Source of the DNA: DASTQL01 sp035761805
GTDB taxonomy: Bacteria > Actinomycetota > Actinomycetes > Jiangellales > Jiangellaceae
Direction: 5' to 3'
Assembly (NCBI GenBank): GCA_035761805.1
Contig: DASTQL010000089.1
Location: 1 to 9,210, forward strand
DNA: 9,210 nt
Part shown: positions 1 through 6,643 of the stretch, in pieces
Layout of the letters: each line of letters begins with the position of its first letter
Position numbering within the stretch: the stretch's first letter is position 1
Notes under the pieces: model-generated
What the model saw: only the letters and a program-made list of their open reading frames with translations
The model's database searches: none
Told to the model about the DNA's origin: nothing
Program-made: the position numbers and the translations under genes

Positions 1-1
1 G

Positions 2-724
2 AACACCTACGGCACGGGCAACTTCATGCTGCTCAACACCGGGACGGAGCAGGTGGCCAGCGAGAACGGCCTGCTGACGACCGTCTGCTACAAGATCGGC
101 GACCAGCCGCAGGTCTACGCGCTCGAGGGCTCGATCGCCATCACCGGCGCGCTCGTGCAGTGGCTGCGCGACAACCTCGGGCTCATCTCGAGCGCCCCCG
201 AGGTGGAGACGCTGGCCAAGACCGTCGAGGACAACGGCGGGGCCTACTTCGTGCCCGCCTTCTCCGGGCTCTTCGCGCCGTACTGGCGCTCGGACGCCCG
301 GGGGGCCCTGGTCGGCCTGACCCGCTACGTCAACAAGGGCCACATCGCGCGGGCGACGCTGGAGGCAACCGGCTTCCAGACCCGCGAGGTGCTCGACGCG
401 ATGAACGCCGACTCGGGCGTGGACCTGACCGAGCTCAAGGTCGACGGCGGCATGGTGCAGAACGAGCTGCTCATGCAGTTCACCGCCGACATCCTCGGGG
501 TCGACGTGATCCGGCCCAAGGTGGCCGAGACGACGGCGCTCGGCGCCGCCTACGCCGCCGGCCTCGCCACCGGCTACTGGGCCGGCGAGGACGACCTGCG
601 CAACAACTGGGCCGAGGACAAGCGCTGGTCGCCGTCGATGGACCAGACCCACCGCGACAAGACCTACCGGAAGTGGAAGAAGGCCGTCACCAAGACCTTC
701 GACTGGGTCGACGACGACGACTGA
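2..724 (+). CDS. glpK: Glycerol kinase, C-terminal half (partial, 5' end outside window)
   Basis: Phosphorylates glycerol to sn-glycerol 3-phosphate with ATP in the cytoplasm. The reading frame is open from base 2, where it encodes NTYGTGNFMLLNTG, a conserved GlpK block, so the start lies upstream. About 240 residues are present, roughly half of a usual 500-residue FGGY kinase. Visible family signatures (fragment numbering) are FVPAFSGLFAPYW at 83-95, the nucleotide-site block VDGGMVQN at about 147-154, and AETTALGAAYAAGL at 175-188, which together make the FGGY C-terminal domain. The protein ends in an acidic tail, DWVDDDD. The N-terminal domain, with the glycerol-binding residues and any HPr-phosphorylated histidine, is not in view. 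The stop lies 20 nt before a large palindrome that could end its transcript. No frameshift is seen. The assignment as glycerol kinase rather than another FGGY sugar kinase rests on these blocks and is strong. Confidence 0.95.
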   Translation, partial: NTYGTGNFMLLNTGTEQVASENGLLTTVCYKIGDQPQVYALEGSIAITGALVQWLRDNLGLISSAPEVETLAKTVEDNGGAYFVPAFSGLFAPYWRSDARGALVGLTRYVNKGHIARATLEATGFQTREVLDAMNADSGVDLTELKVDGGMVQNELLMQFTADILGVDVIRPKVAETTALGAAYAAGLATGYWAGEDDLRNNWAEDKRWSPSMDQTHRDKTYRKWKKAVTKTFDWVDDDD

Positions 725-744
725 CCGGCTCGCTGCGCTGACCC

Positions 745-830
745 AATGATCACGGCAGCCGCGTAAGTGGGTGCCGGGCCAGGTGAATTCACCTGGCTCG
801 GCCCCCATTTCCCTGGCTGCCGTGATCGTT
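745..830. repeat. 86-bp imperfect palindrome, family A copy 1
   Basis: The whole element is symmetric about 787/788. The outer arms begin AATGATCACGGCAGCC (745-760) and match the right arm at 15 of 16 positions. The next 27 positions match at 21 of 27, and the centre is the perfect palindrome CCAGGTGAATTCACCTGG (779-796). A 64-bp part (764-827) aligns without gaps to 4061-4124 at 55 of 64 positions, so this is a repeated element and not a one-off hairpin. It lies between the converging ends of glpK and the ABC permease and could end transcription from both sides. No T-run follows and no flanking direct duplication is visible. Function is inferred only. Confidence 0.85.
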
Positions 831-873
831 TTCGCCGGTCGGTCACCCCCTGTGGCCCACGAGGACGCAGGTC

Positions 874-893
874 CCCGGCGGTCTACCGCTGGG
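874..893 (-). terminator. Possible hairpin terminator of the ABC exporter operon
   Basis: CCCGGCGGT (874-882) pairs with ACCGCTGGG (885-893) as a 9-bp stem with one G-T wobble and a 2-nt gap, so the real loop would open a pair or two. It lies 27 bp past the permease stop codon on the minus strand. There is no U-tract, as is common for actinobacterial terminators, so the call rests only on stem strength and position. The rest of 831-920 shows nothing else recognisable. Confidence 0.4.
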
Positions 894-920
894 CCCTACG
901 ACCCGTTGCCGGAGGCCCGC

Positions 921-2516
921 TCAGGTCGTCAGGTCACGGCGCCGGAAGGCCCCGAGCCCGGCGCCGACCAGTGCGACCGCCACGGCGACCAGCACCACCA
1001 GCGGCAGGCCCGTGACCACCTCGGCCGGGGCCTGCGGCGTGTGCTGGAACGGCGACAACGCACCCGCCGACTCCGGCCAGCCGAACTGGTCGGCCAGCAG
1101 TCCCATCACGACGCAGTAGGCCAGCGCCACCCAGGCGATCGGGGCCGCCAGCCGGGGCGCGACCCCGAAGACCGCAGCGGCCACCCCGACGAGGAGCCAC
1201 ACCGCGGGGACGTACACCAGCGAGGACCCAAGGACCCTGGCCAGCTGGTCGGGCTCGCCTGCGGCGAGCGCCCACCCCAGCCCGGTGCCGACCCCTCCGC
1301 CGGCAGTGACGACGGCGCTGCCGACCAGGCCGATCATCAGGTGGCTGGCCATCCAGCGCGGGCGGCTGGTGGCCGTAGCCAGCACCGGCTCGGCCCGACC
1401 CGCCGCCTCCTCGCCACGGGCGCGCAGGACGGCGGTGATCCCGTACGCAGCGGCGAGCAGGGCCAGCATGACCAGGACGACGACCAGGTAGGCATCGACG
1501 AGGCCGCCGCTGATCTCGTCCAAGTAGGTCTGCAGCTCAGGGTTGTCAACGATGAGGTCCTCGATGGCCGGTGCCATGGCGCCGAACGCGAGCCCGGACA
1601 CCGCGATCCCGGCGGCCCAGGCCACGAAGGCGCCGCGCTGAAGCCTCCAGGCGAGCCCGAGCGGTGTCATCAGGGCGCGGGGCGCCCTCGCCCGTCCCAG
1701 GCGCGGCTGCACCAGTCCGGCGCCCACGTCGCGACGCTCGACGAGCACGTAGGCCACCCCGACCAGGACGACGGCGACCACGAGGCAGAGCACCACCGGC
1801 CACCACCGGTCGTCCGAGTAGGGGTGCACCGCCATCCCCCAGCCCAACGGCGAGAGCCAGTACACCCAGCTCTCCCCGATGTCGCCCGCCGCCCGCAGCA
1901 GGAACGACACCCCCAGGACGGCAGAGACCAGCCCGTACACGGCGCGCCCGTGCTCGACGACCTGGGCCGCAACCGCGGTGGCCCCCGTGAAGACCAGCCC
2001 GATGCCGGCCAGCGCCGCGCCGAACGCCAGCGACCCCCGTACGGGGAGACCGGCGGCCGACCCGGCGGCGATGACGGCGACCAGCACGGCCAGGTTGGCC
2101 AGGACGGCCACCAGGACGGCCGCGGTGACCGGCGCGTGTCGGTCTACGCGCGCCGACCGCAGCAGCTCGGTCCGCCCCGCCTCCTCGTCCACGCGGGTGT
2201 GGCGCGCGACGGTGAACATGCTCATCAGGGCAACGACGACGGCCACCGTGGACCAGAGCTCGAAGGCCACGGCACCGCCGATGGTGTCCAGGCCCACCGG
2301 CGGACCCGTCGTCGCGATGATCGCGGCGTTGCCGCGGGCCGCCTGCTCGTACGAGGCCAGTGCACCCGGCTCGGAGTAGAGCTCGAGGCTCTGGTTCGCC
2401 TGCACGGTCACCAGGCCGGCGACGGCCAGCACCCAGACCGGCAGCCGCACGCGGTCACGGCGCAGCGCGAACCGGGCGAGGCCGCCCGTCCCGGTGAGCA
2501 CCAGGGGCGACCTCAC
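921..2516 (-). CDS. ABC exporter permease, about 12 TM segments
   Basis: Integral membrane subunit of a two-component ABC exporter; it would pair with the ATPase encoded just upstream. The 531 residues hold about 12 hydrophobic stretches, near 25-41, 82-101, 131-156, 162-185, 192-208, 238-259, 297-314, 341-364, 392-418, 431-452, 455-475 and 502-523. The two halves look duplicated: a cytoplasmic loop RHTRVDEEAGRTELL (105-119) recurs as RARGEEAAGRAEPVL (365-379), and LSP occurs before the last helix of each half (221 and 487). This 2x6 arrangement and the EEAGR loop are typical of actinobacterial exporters often annotated as 'exporter of polyketide antibiotics'. The GTG start overlaps the ATPase stop as GTGA, so translation is probably coupled. 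The substrate cannot be read from sequence; a drug or self-made metabolite is only a family-based guess. Confidence 0.88.
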   Translation of the reverse strand: MRSPLVLTGTGGLARFALRRDRVRLPVWVLAVAGLVTVQANQSLELYSEPGALASYEQAARGNAAIIATTGPPVGLDTIGGAVAFELWSTVAVVVALMSMFTVARHTRVDEEAGRTELLRSARVDRHAPVTAAVLVAVLANLAVLVAVIAAGSAAGLPVRGSLAFGAALAGIGLVFTGATAVAAQVVEHGRAVYGLVSAVLGVSFLLRAAGDIGESWVYWLSPLGWGMAVHPYSDDRWWPVVLCLVVAVVLVGVAYVLVERRDVGAGLVQPRLGRARAPRALMTPLGLAWRLQRGAFVAWAAGIAVSGLAFGAMAPAIEDLIVDNPELQTYLDEISGGLVDAYLVVVLVMLALLAAAYGITAVLRARGEEAAGRAEPVLATATSRPRWMASHLMIGLVGSAVVTAGGGVGTGLGWALAAGEPDQLARVLGSSLVYVPAVWLLVGVAAAVFGVAPRLAAPIAWVALAYCVVMGLLADQFGWPESAGALSPFQHTPQAPAEVVTGLPLVVLVAVAVALVGAGLGAFRRRDLTT

Positions 2517-3427
2517 CGCCCGTCACCCGCCCCAGCGCCGGCGAGCTCGTCGCCGTAGTGCCGCAGGAAGAGCTCCTCGAGCGTCGGCGGCTGGCTGGTG
2601 AGCGCCCGGATGCCGAAGCCGGTCAGGTGCCGCACGGCGCCGTCCAGGTGGTCGGTGTCGACGTCGAAGGCCACCCGCCCGTCCTCCGTCACCACGTCGT
2701 GCACGCCGGGCAGCTCGGTCGTGCCCGTGACCGGCCGCTCCGTCTCCGCCGTGATCGACGTACGGGTGAGGTGTCGCATCTCGGCGAGCGTGCCCGACTG
2801 CACCGTGCGGCCCAGCCGGATGATGCTCACCCGGTCGCACAGGGCCTCGACCTCGGCCAGGATGTGGCTCGACAGCAGGACGGTTCGGCCCTCCGCCCTC
2901 ACCTCGCGGATGCACTCCTGGAAGACGGTCTCCATCAGCGGGTCCAGGCCCGACGTGGGCTCGTCGAGCAGGAGCAGCTCGACATCGGAGGCCAGCGCGG
3001 CGACCAGGGCGACCTTCTGCCGGTTGCCCTTGGAGTAGGTCCGGGCCTTCTTGCGCGGGTCGAGGTCGAAGCGCTCGAGCAGGTCGGCCCGCCGCCGCTC
3101 GTCCAGCCCGCCTCGCAGCCTCCCCAGCAAGTCGATGGCCTCACCGCCGCTGATGGTCGGCCAGAGCGTGACCTCGCCGGGGACGTAGGCGAGCCGCCGG
3201 TGCAGCTCGACCGCGTCGTGCCACGGATCGCCGTCGAGGAGGACGGCCCGGCCGCTGTCGGCGCGCAGCAGGCCGAGCAGCACCCGGATCGTCGTCGACT
3301 TGCCGGAGCCGTTGGGCCCGAGGAAGCCGTGGACCTCGCCGGCCGTCACGTCGAGGTCGAGCCCGTCGAGGGCTCGGGTAGGCCCGAACGTCTTCACCAG
3401 CCCGGTGACGGAGATCGCTGTGGTCAT
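2513..3427 (-). CDS. ABC exporter ATP-binding protein
   Basis: Cytoplasmic ATPase that would power the permease encoded after it. The 304 residues show Walker A GPNGSGKST (37-45), Walker B plus D-loop LLLLDEPTSGLDP (151-163) and the H-loop histidine in SSHIL (H188). Two motifs are non-standard. The signature is YSKGNRQK (131-138) in place of LSGGQ, and the Q-loop reads YVPGEVTLWP (81-90), without the usual glutamine at that place. Both variants are familiar from DrrA-like exporter ATPases, so I infer an active enzyme. Residues from about 215 onward form the C-terminal extension (DUF4162-like region) of this group. The ATG at 3427 is chosen because MTTAISVTGLVKTFG is a natural N-terminus. No good ribosome binding site precedes it, but a TANNNT box lies 7 nt upstream, which suggests a leaderless message. 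Divergent from the GbsR/MarR-type regulator. Confidence 0.93.
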   Translation of the reverse strand: MTTAISVTGLVKTFGPTRALDGLDLDVTAGEVHGFLGPNGSGKSTTIRVLLGLLRADSGRAVLLDGDPWHDAVELHRRLAYVPGEVTLWPTISGGEAIDLLGRLRGGLDERRRADLLERFDLDPRKKARTYSKGNRQKVALVAALASDVELLLLDEPTSGLDPLMETVFQECIREVRAEGRTVLLSSHILAEVEALCDRVSIIRLGRTVQSGTLAEMRHLTRTSITAETERPVTGTTELPGVHDVVTEDGRVAFDVDTDHLDGAVRHLTGFGIRALTSQPPTLEELFLRHYGDELAGAGAGDGR

Positions 3428-3434
3428 GGCTCAC

Positions 3435-3463
3435 AACGTACACAAGTTTCACATGTACGTGAA
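3435..3463 (-). promoter_or_regulatory. Predicted leaderless promoter of the ABC exporter operon
   Basis: Read on the minus strand, TTCACG (3463-3458; 4 of 6 to TTGACA) is followed by a 17-bp spacer and TACGTT (3440-3435, a TANNNT -10). Seven bases separate the -10 from the ATG at 3427, so the predicted start of transcription falls at or next to the A of ATG. This fits the absence of a Shine-Dalgarno sequence. Prediction only. Confidence 0.5.
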
Positions 3464-3472
3464 GTACGTTAA
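3435..3472. promoter_or_regulatory. Operator-like repeats between exporter and regulator
   Basis: Several symmetries are packed together here. TTCAC (3448-3452) and GTGAA (3459-3463) form an inverted repeat around a 6-bp centre. AACGTAC (3435-3441) and GTACGTT (3464-3470) form a second, wider inverted repeat with a different centre. GTACGTGAA (3455-3463) is followed directly by GTACGTTAA (3464-3472), an 8 of 9 tandem repeat. The region is AT-rich compared with its surroundings. These repeats overlap both predicted -35 boxes, and the natural candidate to bind here is the adjacent GbsR/MarR-type protein. Binding is inferred. Confidence 0.6.
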
Positions 3473-3475
3473 GGT
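3448..3475 (+). promoter_or_regulatory. Predicted promoter of the GbsR/MarR-type regulator
   Basis: TTCACA (3448-3453; 5 of 6 to TTGACA), a 16-bp spacer and TAAGGT (3470-3475, TANNNT) predict a transcript starting near 3482. This leaves a short leader that contains the ribosome site AGGAGGGG (3496-3503), 3 nt before the GTG. The -35 is the left arm of the TTCAC/GTGAA inverted repeat, and the right arm is the -35 of the opposing exporter promoter. Prediction only. Confidence 0.4.
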
Positions 3476-3506
3476 TGCCGTAGACAGGTGACCGTAGGAG
3501 GGGCGC

Positions 3507-4001
3507 GTGGGGGCAGCCGCGGACGGCGATCGCAAGGCCCTGCTCCGCTTCGTCGAGCAGTTCGCGCTGGTGCTCCGGGAGTCGGGCATGTCGCCGATGC
3601 CGGCGCGGGTCTTCGCGTACGCGCTGGCCGACGACGCGGACCGCTACACCGCCGCCGAGCTCGCCGAGGGGCTGCAGGTGAGCCTCGCCGCGATCTCGGG
3701 GGCCGTTCGGCAGCTGGTCCAGCTCGGGCTGCTGTCGCGCGAGCGGGAGCCCGGGACCCGCAGCGACCTGTACGTGCTCGACGACCGGGACCTCTGGTCG
3801 CGGTTCTACGCGGCCCGCTCCGAGCTGCTCGGGGTCTACGAGAAGACGATGGCGGCCGGGGTCGAGGCCCTCGGGGCGGACCGGCCGGGCGGCCGGCGGC
3901 TGGACGAGTCGAGGGAGTTCTTCGCCTTCCTGCGCGCCGAGATGCCCGGGCTGCTCGAGCGGTGGCGGGAGCACCGGCAGCGGCTGTTCGGGGATGCCTG
4001 A
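3507..4001 (+). CDS. GbsR/MarR-family transcriptional regulator
   Basis: DNA-binding regulator, 164 residues, with a MarR-like winged helix. An N-terminal helix (LLRFVEQFALVLRESGM, 12-28) leads into the HTH: helices about 30-42, TAAELAEGLQVS (48-59) and the recognition helix LAAISGAVRQLVQLGLL (60-76). The wing follows, REREPGTRSDLYVLDD (78-93). The C-terminal part is helical and probably makes the dimer. This pattern, FVEQFALxLxxxGMxPMPARVFAYAL then AELAExLxVSxAAISGAVRxL, is that of the GbsR-like proteins often found beside drug exporters. GTG at 3507 is preceded by a strong Shine-Dalgarno AGGAGGGG. The gene diverges from the ABC exporter and shares a repeat-rich promoter region with it, so I infer that it represses the exporter and itself and responds to a ligand, perhaps an export substrate. 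No ligand can be named. Confidence 0.88.
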   Translation: MGAAADGDRKALLRFVEQFALVLRESGMSPMPARVFAYALADDADRYTAAELAEGLQVSLAAISGAVRQLVQLGLLSREREPGTRSDLYVLDDRDLWSRFYAARSELLGVYEKTMAAGVEALGADRPGGRRLDESREFFAFLRAEMPGLLERWREHRQRLFGDA

Positions 4002-4041
4002 GGGCGGCGGCGACCCCCATGGCGAAACCGCCGCTACGCCC
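4002..4041 (+). terminator. Hairpin after the regulator gene
   Basis: Immediately after the TGA stop, GGGCG (4002-4006) pairs with CGCCC (4037-4041) and GCGG (4007-4010) pairs with CCGC (4031-4034), leaving a 2-nt TA bulge and a loop of about 20 nt. This is a GC stem of about 9 bp without a T-run. It could be a terminator by itself or act together with the family A palindrome that follows. Confidence 0.4.
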
Positions 4042-4060
4042 CTGGGCCTCCACGCCGCGG

Positions 4061-4128
4061 CAAGTGGGCGCCGAGCCAGGTGTATGCACCTGGCTCGGCA
4101 CCCATTTGCGCGGCTGCCGTGATCAATT
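4061..4128. repeat. Palindromic repeat, family A copy 2 (left end eroded)
   Basis: The core 4061-4108 is symmetric about 4084/4085. Its arms of 24 positions match at 21, and two of the three mismatches are G-T wobbles. GCCGAGCCAGGTG (4070-4082) pairs exactly with CACCTGGCTCGGC (4087-4099). The core matches copy 1 (764-811) at 41 of 48 positions, and GGCTGCCGTGATC (4112-4124) is identical to 815-827 at the same offset. The right end is AATTGATCACG when read on the minus strand. The outer left arm, expected from about 4042, is poorly conserved and looks deleted by a few bases. Like copy 1 it sits between converging genes, here the regulator and dhaM. Confidence 0.85.
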
Positions 4129-4139
4129 GGGGGGGGCGG

Positions 4140-4877
4140 TCACTCCTCGCCGAAGCCGTCCCGAGCCATGGCGACGACCGCATCCACGGCCTCGCGGGCC
4201 TGGGCACCGCGGCCGACGACCTCCATCTGCTGGCCCCCCGTGATGCCGAGTGCGACCACCGAGAGGATGCTGCGCGCGTCGGCGGTCGCCTCCCCCGGTG
4301 GGCCGAGCAGGACCTCGGCGTCGTAGCCGGACACCTCCTTGACGATCATCGCCGCCGGGCGGGCGTGGATGCCCAGCGAGTTGGCGAGGGTCGCCACCTC
4401 CCGTACGGCGTCGTCGGCCGGCTCGGCGGACTCGGCACCGTCGGCGGAGGTTGCCACCTCGGCGGCGGCATCGGCGGGCGCGGGACCCTCCGCCACGCGT
4501 CTCCAAGCCGAGGTGGCCGCGGCGGCGACGGCCTCCACCGAAGCGCCGCCCTGGGCGGTGGTGGCAGCCGCCAGGGCGCCCTCGACGAGCGGCGCGTCGG
4601 CGACCCGCACCCGCTGACGCTGGTCGTCGTCGAGCACCTCGAGGACCAGGTCCGCCGTCATCAGGGCGCTGCCGAGGTCGTAGAGCAGGACCGCCCCGTC
4701 GCCGCCGTCGGCCTCCGCGACGGCGGCGAGCACGAGGTCGAAGCTGGTGCCCACCTCGCCGTCCTCCATGCCGCCGGCCGCGACCACGGCCACGTCGGGC
4801 GCCATCTGGGCGGTCAGCTCGCGCAGGCCCTCGGCAAGCCGGGCGCTGTGCGAGACGAGGACCAGCCCGACGCTCAT
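4140..4877 (-). CDS. dhaM: PTS-dependent dihydroxyacetone kinase, phosphoryl donor subunit DhaM (EIIA-HPr)
   Basis: Passes phosphate from the PTS to the ADP bound on DhaL. The ATG at 4877 is chosen because it begins MSVGLVLVSHS, the normal DhaM N-terminus, and makes a 4-bp ATGA overlap with the dhaL stop. The frame is open further upstream, but that stretch is out-of-frame dhaL. Of 245 residues, 1-127 are an EIIA-mannose-like domain with the phospho-acceptor histidine H10 in VSHS, the GG motif (35-36) and LLYDLGSA (64-71). An Ala/Glu-rich linker spans about 128-155. Residues 157-245 are an HPr domain with NSLGIHARPA (active H171) and ARSILSVVALGI (201-212), where S203 sits at the place of HPr Ser46. 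The N-terminal enzyme I fragment of E. coli DhaM is absent, so a general enzyme I encoded elsewhere must phosphorylate H171. Last gene of dhaKLM. Confidence 0.93.
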   Translation of the reverse strand: MSVGLVLVSHSARLAEGLRELTAQMAPDVAVVAAGGMEDGEVGTSFDLVLAAVAEADGGDGAVLLYDLGSALMTADLVLEVLDDDQRQRVRVADAPLVEGALAAATTAQGGASVEAVAAAATSAWRRVAEGPAPADAAAEVATSADGAESAEPADDAVREVATLANSLGIHARPAAMIVKEVSGYDAEVLLGPPGEATADARSILSVVALGITGGQQMEVVGRGAQAREAVDAVVAMARDGFGEE

Positions 4878-5512
4878 GCCTCGCGGCCGGCCAGGTCGGC
4901 CGCGGCCCGGAGCAGGAGCGCCGTGGACGTCGCGCCCGGGTCCTGGTGTCCCGCGCTCCGCTCGCCCAGGTAGCTGGCGCGGCCCTTCCGGGCGACCCAC
5001 GGGATGGTGTCACGCATCCCTTGCTCGGCGGCGTCGGCCGCTGCCTCGAGCACCGCCCGTACGCCGCCGCCGTCGGACGCGGCTGCACCGGCCGCGTCGA
5101 CGGCGGGGGTCCAGGCGTCGACCATGGTCTTGTCCTGCGGCTCGGCCTTGCCTCGGGCGACGATCCCGTCTCGCGCCGCCGTGATGGCGGCGACGACGTC
5201 GGTCGGCTCCAGGGTCTCCTTGCCCTGGACGGCGGTCGCCGCCCGGAGGAAGGCCGTGCCGTAGAGCGGGCCGGCCGCCCCGCCCACCTTGGTGATGAGC
5301 GAGGTGGCCACCGACTTGAGCACGTCCGACGGCGTCGCCGGGGTCTCGCCGTCCAGCTTCGCCAGCGCGGCCCTCATGCCGCGGTCCATGTTCTCACCGT
5401 GGTCGGCGTCACCGATCGCGGCGTCGAGCTGGATCAGGTAGTCGCGGTTCTCCGTGACCACCCCGGCGTACGCACGGACGAGGTCGAGGACGTCCTGGGT
5501 GCTCACCGGCAT
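4874..5512 (-). CDS. dhaL: Dihydroxyacetone kinase subunit DhaL (ADP-binding)
   Basis: Holds a tightly bound ADP that is rephosphorylated by DhaM and donates phosphate to dihydroxyacetone on DhaK. The protein has 212 residues, the usual length. The magnesium-binding aspartates are visible as LDAAIGDADHG, with D30, D35 and D37 at the same numbers as in the E. coli protein. The nucleotide loops follow: KVGGAAGPLYGTAF (75-88) and ASYLGERSAGHQDPGA (179-194). ATG at 5512 lies 6 nt after the dhaK stop, and its end overlaps dhaM by 4 bp, so the three genes form one coupled unit. Nothing is broken. The separate small DhaL, together with DhaM, shows this is the PTS-dependent enzyme and not the fused ATP-dependent type. 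Confidence 0.95.
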   Translation of the reverse strand: MPVSTQDVLDLVRAYAGVVTENRDYLIQLDAAIGDADHGENMDRGMRAALAKLDGETPATPSDVLKSVATSLITKVGGAAGPLYGTAFLRAATAVQGKETLEPTDVVAAITAARDGIVARGKAEPQDKTMVDAWTPAVDAAGAAASDGGGVRAVLEAAADAAEQGMRDTIPWVARKGRASYLGERSAGHQDPGATSTALLLRAAADLAGREA

Positions 5513-5518
5513 CGAGGG

Positions 5519-6520
5519 TCAGACCCCCCACCGCAGCGCCGGGGTGTGCACCGGGGCGTCCCAGAGGTCGACCATGTCGCCCTCGAGCTTGAGCAGCGTG
5601 ACCGAGATGCCCTGCATCTCCAGCGAGGTGATGTAGTTGCCGACCAGCCGCCGGACGACGTTGATCCCGCGCTCCGCGAGGACCTTCTCGGCGTGACCGT
5701 AGGCGATGTAGAGCTCGATCAGCGGCGTCCCGCCCATGCCGTTGACGAAGAGCAGCGTGTCGTCACCGGAGGAGAACGGCAGGTCCTCGACAACCGGGGT
5801 CAGCAGGCGGTCCACGACGGCGTCGGCGGGCTCGAGCTTCATCCGCTCGCGACCCGGCTCGCCGTGGATCCCGATGCCGATCTCCATCTCGTCCTCGGCG
5901 AGGTCGAAGGTCGGCTTGCCCGCGTGCGGCACGGTGCAGGAAGTCAGGGCCATGCCCATCGACCTGGCGTTGGCGTTGACCTTGCGGCACATCTCCGCGA
6001 CCGCGGCCAGGTCGTCACCGCGCTCGGCGGCGGCGCCCACGATCTTTTCGGCGAGCACGGTCGCCCCCACGCCACGCCGGCCGGCGGTGTAGAGGCTGTC
6101 CTTGACCGCGACGTCGTCGTCGATGACGACGGCCTCCACCTGGATGCCCTCGGCCTGGGCGAGCTCGGCGGCGGTCTCGAAGTTGAGCACGTCCCCGGTG
6201 TAGTTCTTCACGATGTGCAGCACGCCCGCGCCGCCGTCGACCGCCTTGGTGGCGTCGAGCATCTGGTCCGGGGTCGGGGAGGTGAAGACGGCACCAGGAC
6301 ACGCCGCATCGAGCATCCCGCGCCCGACCAACCCGCCGTGCATCGGCTCGTGCCCGCTGCCACCCCCGGAGAGGACGCCCACCTTGCCCTGGACCGCGCC
6401 GCCCTTGCGGGTGATGTAGTTCGGGTCGAAGTGCACGTCGATGAGGTCGGGGTGGGCCGCGGCCATGCCGGCCAGCGCCTCCTCGACCACTCGCGCCGGG
6501 TCGTTGATGATCTTCTTCAT
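5519..6520 (-). CDS. dhaK: Dihydroxyacetone kinase subunit DhaK (substrate-binding)
   Basis: Binds dihydroxyacetone as a covalent hemiaminal and presents it for phosphorylation to dihydroxyacetone phosphate, which enters glycolysis. Of 333 residues, the key blocks are SGGGSGHEPMHGG (51-63, with H57 for substrate hydrogen bonding), VKNYTGD (104-110, with D110) and IGIGIHGEPG (214-223), whose H219 is the expected covalent histidine. The length fits the K1-domain family. The start ATG at 6520 encodes MKKIINDPARVVEEAL, a standard N-terminus, and is preceded by the Shine-Dalgarno GGAAGGGG (6533-6526 on the minus strand). First gene of dhaKLM. No DhaR/DhaS regulator is in the window. The glpK end about 5 kb away hints at a wider glycerol/dihydroxyacetone region, but direct coupling is inference. 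Confidence 0.96.
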   Translation of the reverse strand: MKKIINDPARVVEEALAGMAAAHPDLIDVHFDPNYITRKGGAVQGKVGVLSGGGSGHEPMHGGLVGRGMLDAACPGAVFTSPTPDQMLDATKAVDGGAGVLHIVKNYTGDVLNFETAAELAQAEGIQVEAVVIDDDVAVKDSLYTAGRRGVGATVLAEKIVGAAAERGDDLAAVAEMCRKVNANARSMGMALTSCTVPHAGKPTFDLAEDEMEIGIGIHGEPGRERMKLEPADAVVDRLLTPVVEDLPFSSGDDTLLFVNGMGGTPLIELYIAYGHAEKVLAERGINVVRRLVGNYITSLEMQGISVTLLKLEGDMVDLWDAPVHTPALRWGV

Positions 6521-6558
6521 CGAAGCCCCTTCCGCCGGTCGGTTCTCAGGTCATGGCA

Positions 6559-6592
6559 GGGCGGGCCCGCTGACGCAGTGTCCGACCCGCCC
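6559..6592. other. Dyad in the leader region before dhaK
   Basis: GGGCGGG (6559-6565) and CCCGCCC (6586-6592) form a perfect 7-bp inverted repeat around 20 nt, 39 bp before the dhaK start. It could be a regulator site, a leader hairpin in the dha message, or the second half of the termination region of the gene upstream. I could not pick out a convincing -10/-35 pair for dhaK in the 154-bp gap (6521-6674), so the promoter remains unplaced. Confidence 0.35.
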
Positions 6593-6615
6593 GAGGGACT
6601 TCCTACTAGGTCCGG

Positions 6616-6643
6616 GGGGCTGGCGCCATGGGTCACCGGCCCC
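6616..6643 (-). terminator. Hairpin after the M20 peptidase gene
   Basis: GGGGCTGG (6616-6623) pairs with CCGGCCCC (6636-6643), an 8-bp stem with one T-G wobble and a 12-nt loop, 31 bp past the peptidase stop on the minus strand. There is no U-tract. It would separate the peptidase transcript from the dhaKLM transcript on the same strand. Confidence 0.4.

Noticed and set aside
771..2558. A 595-codon open frame on the + strand opposite the permease
   Set aside because: Its product is rich in Arg, Pro, Gly, His and Gln with no family motif. It is the antisense shadow of a GC-rich gene with clear membrane helices on the other strand.
840..4143. CGGTCAC found 13 nt past both GATC ends of the two family A copies (840-846 and 4137-4143)
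   Set aside because: Seven bases is short, the 12 bases in between do not match well, and the second copy overlaps the dhaM stop codon. Possibly part of the repeat, but it could be chance.
4878..5000. A possible 41-residue N-terminal extension of DhaM
   Set aside because: The added residues are Pro/Arg/Gly-rich and lie inside dhaL in another frame. The inner ATG gives the standard MSVGLVLVSHS start and an ATGA overlap.
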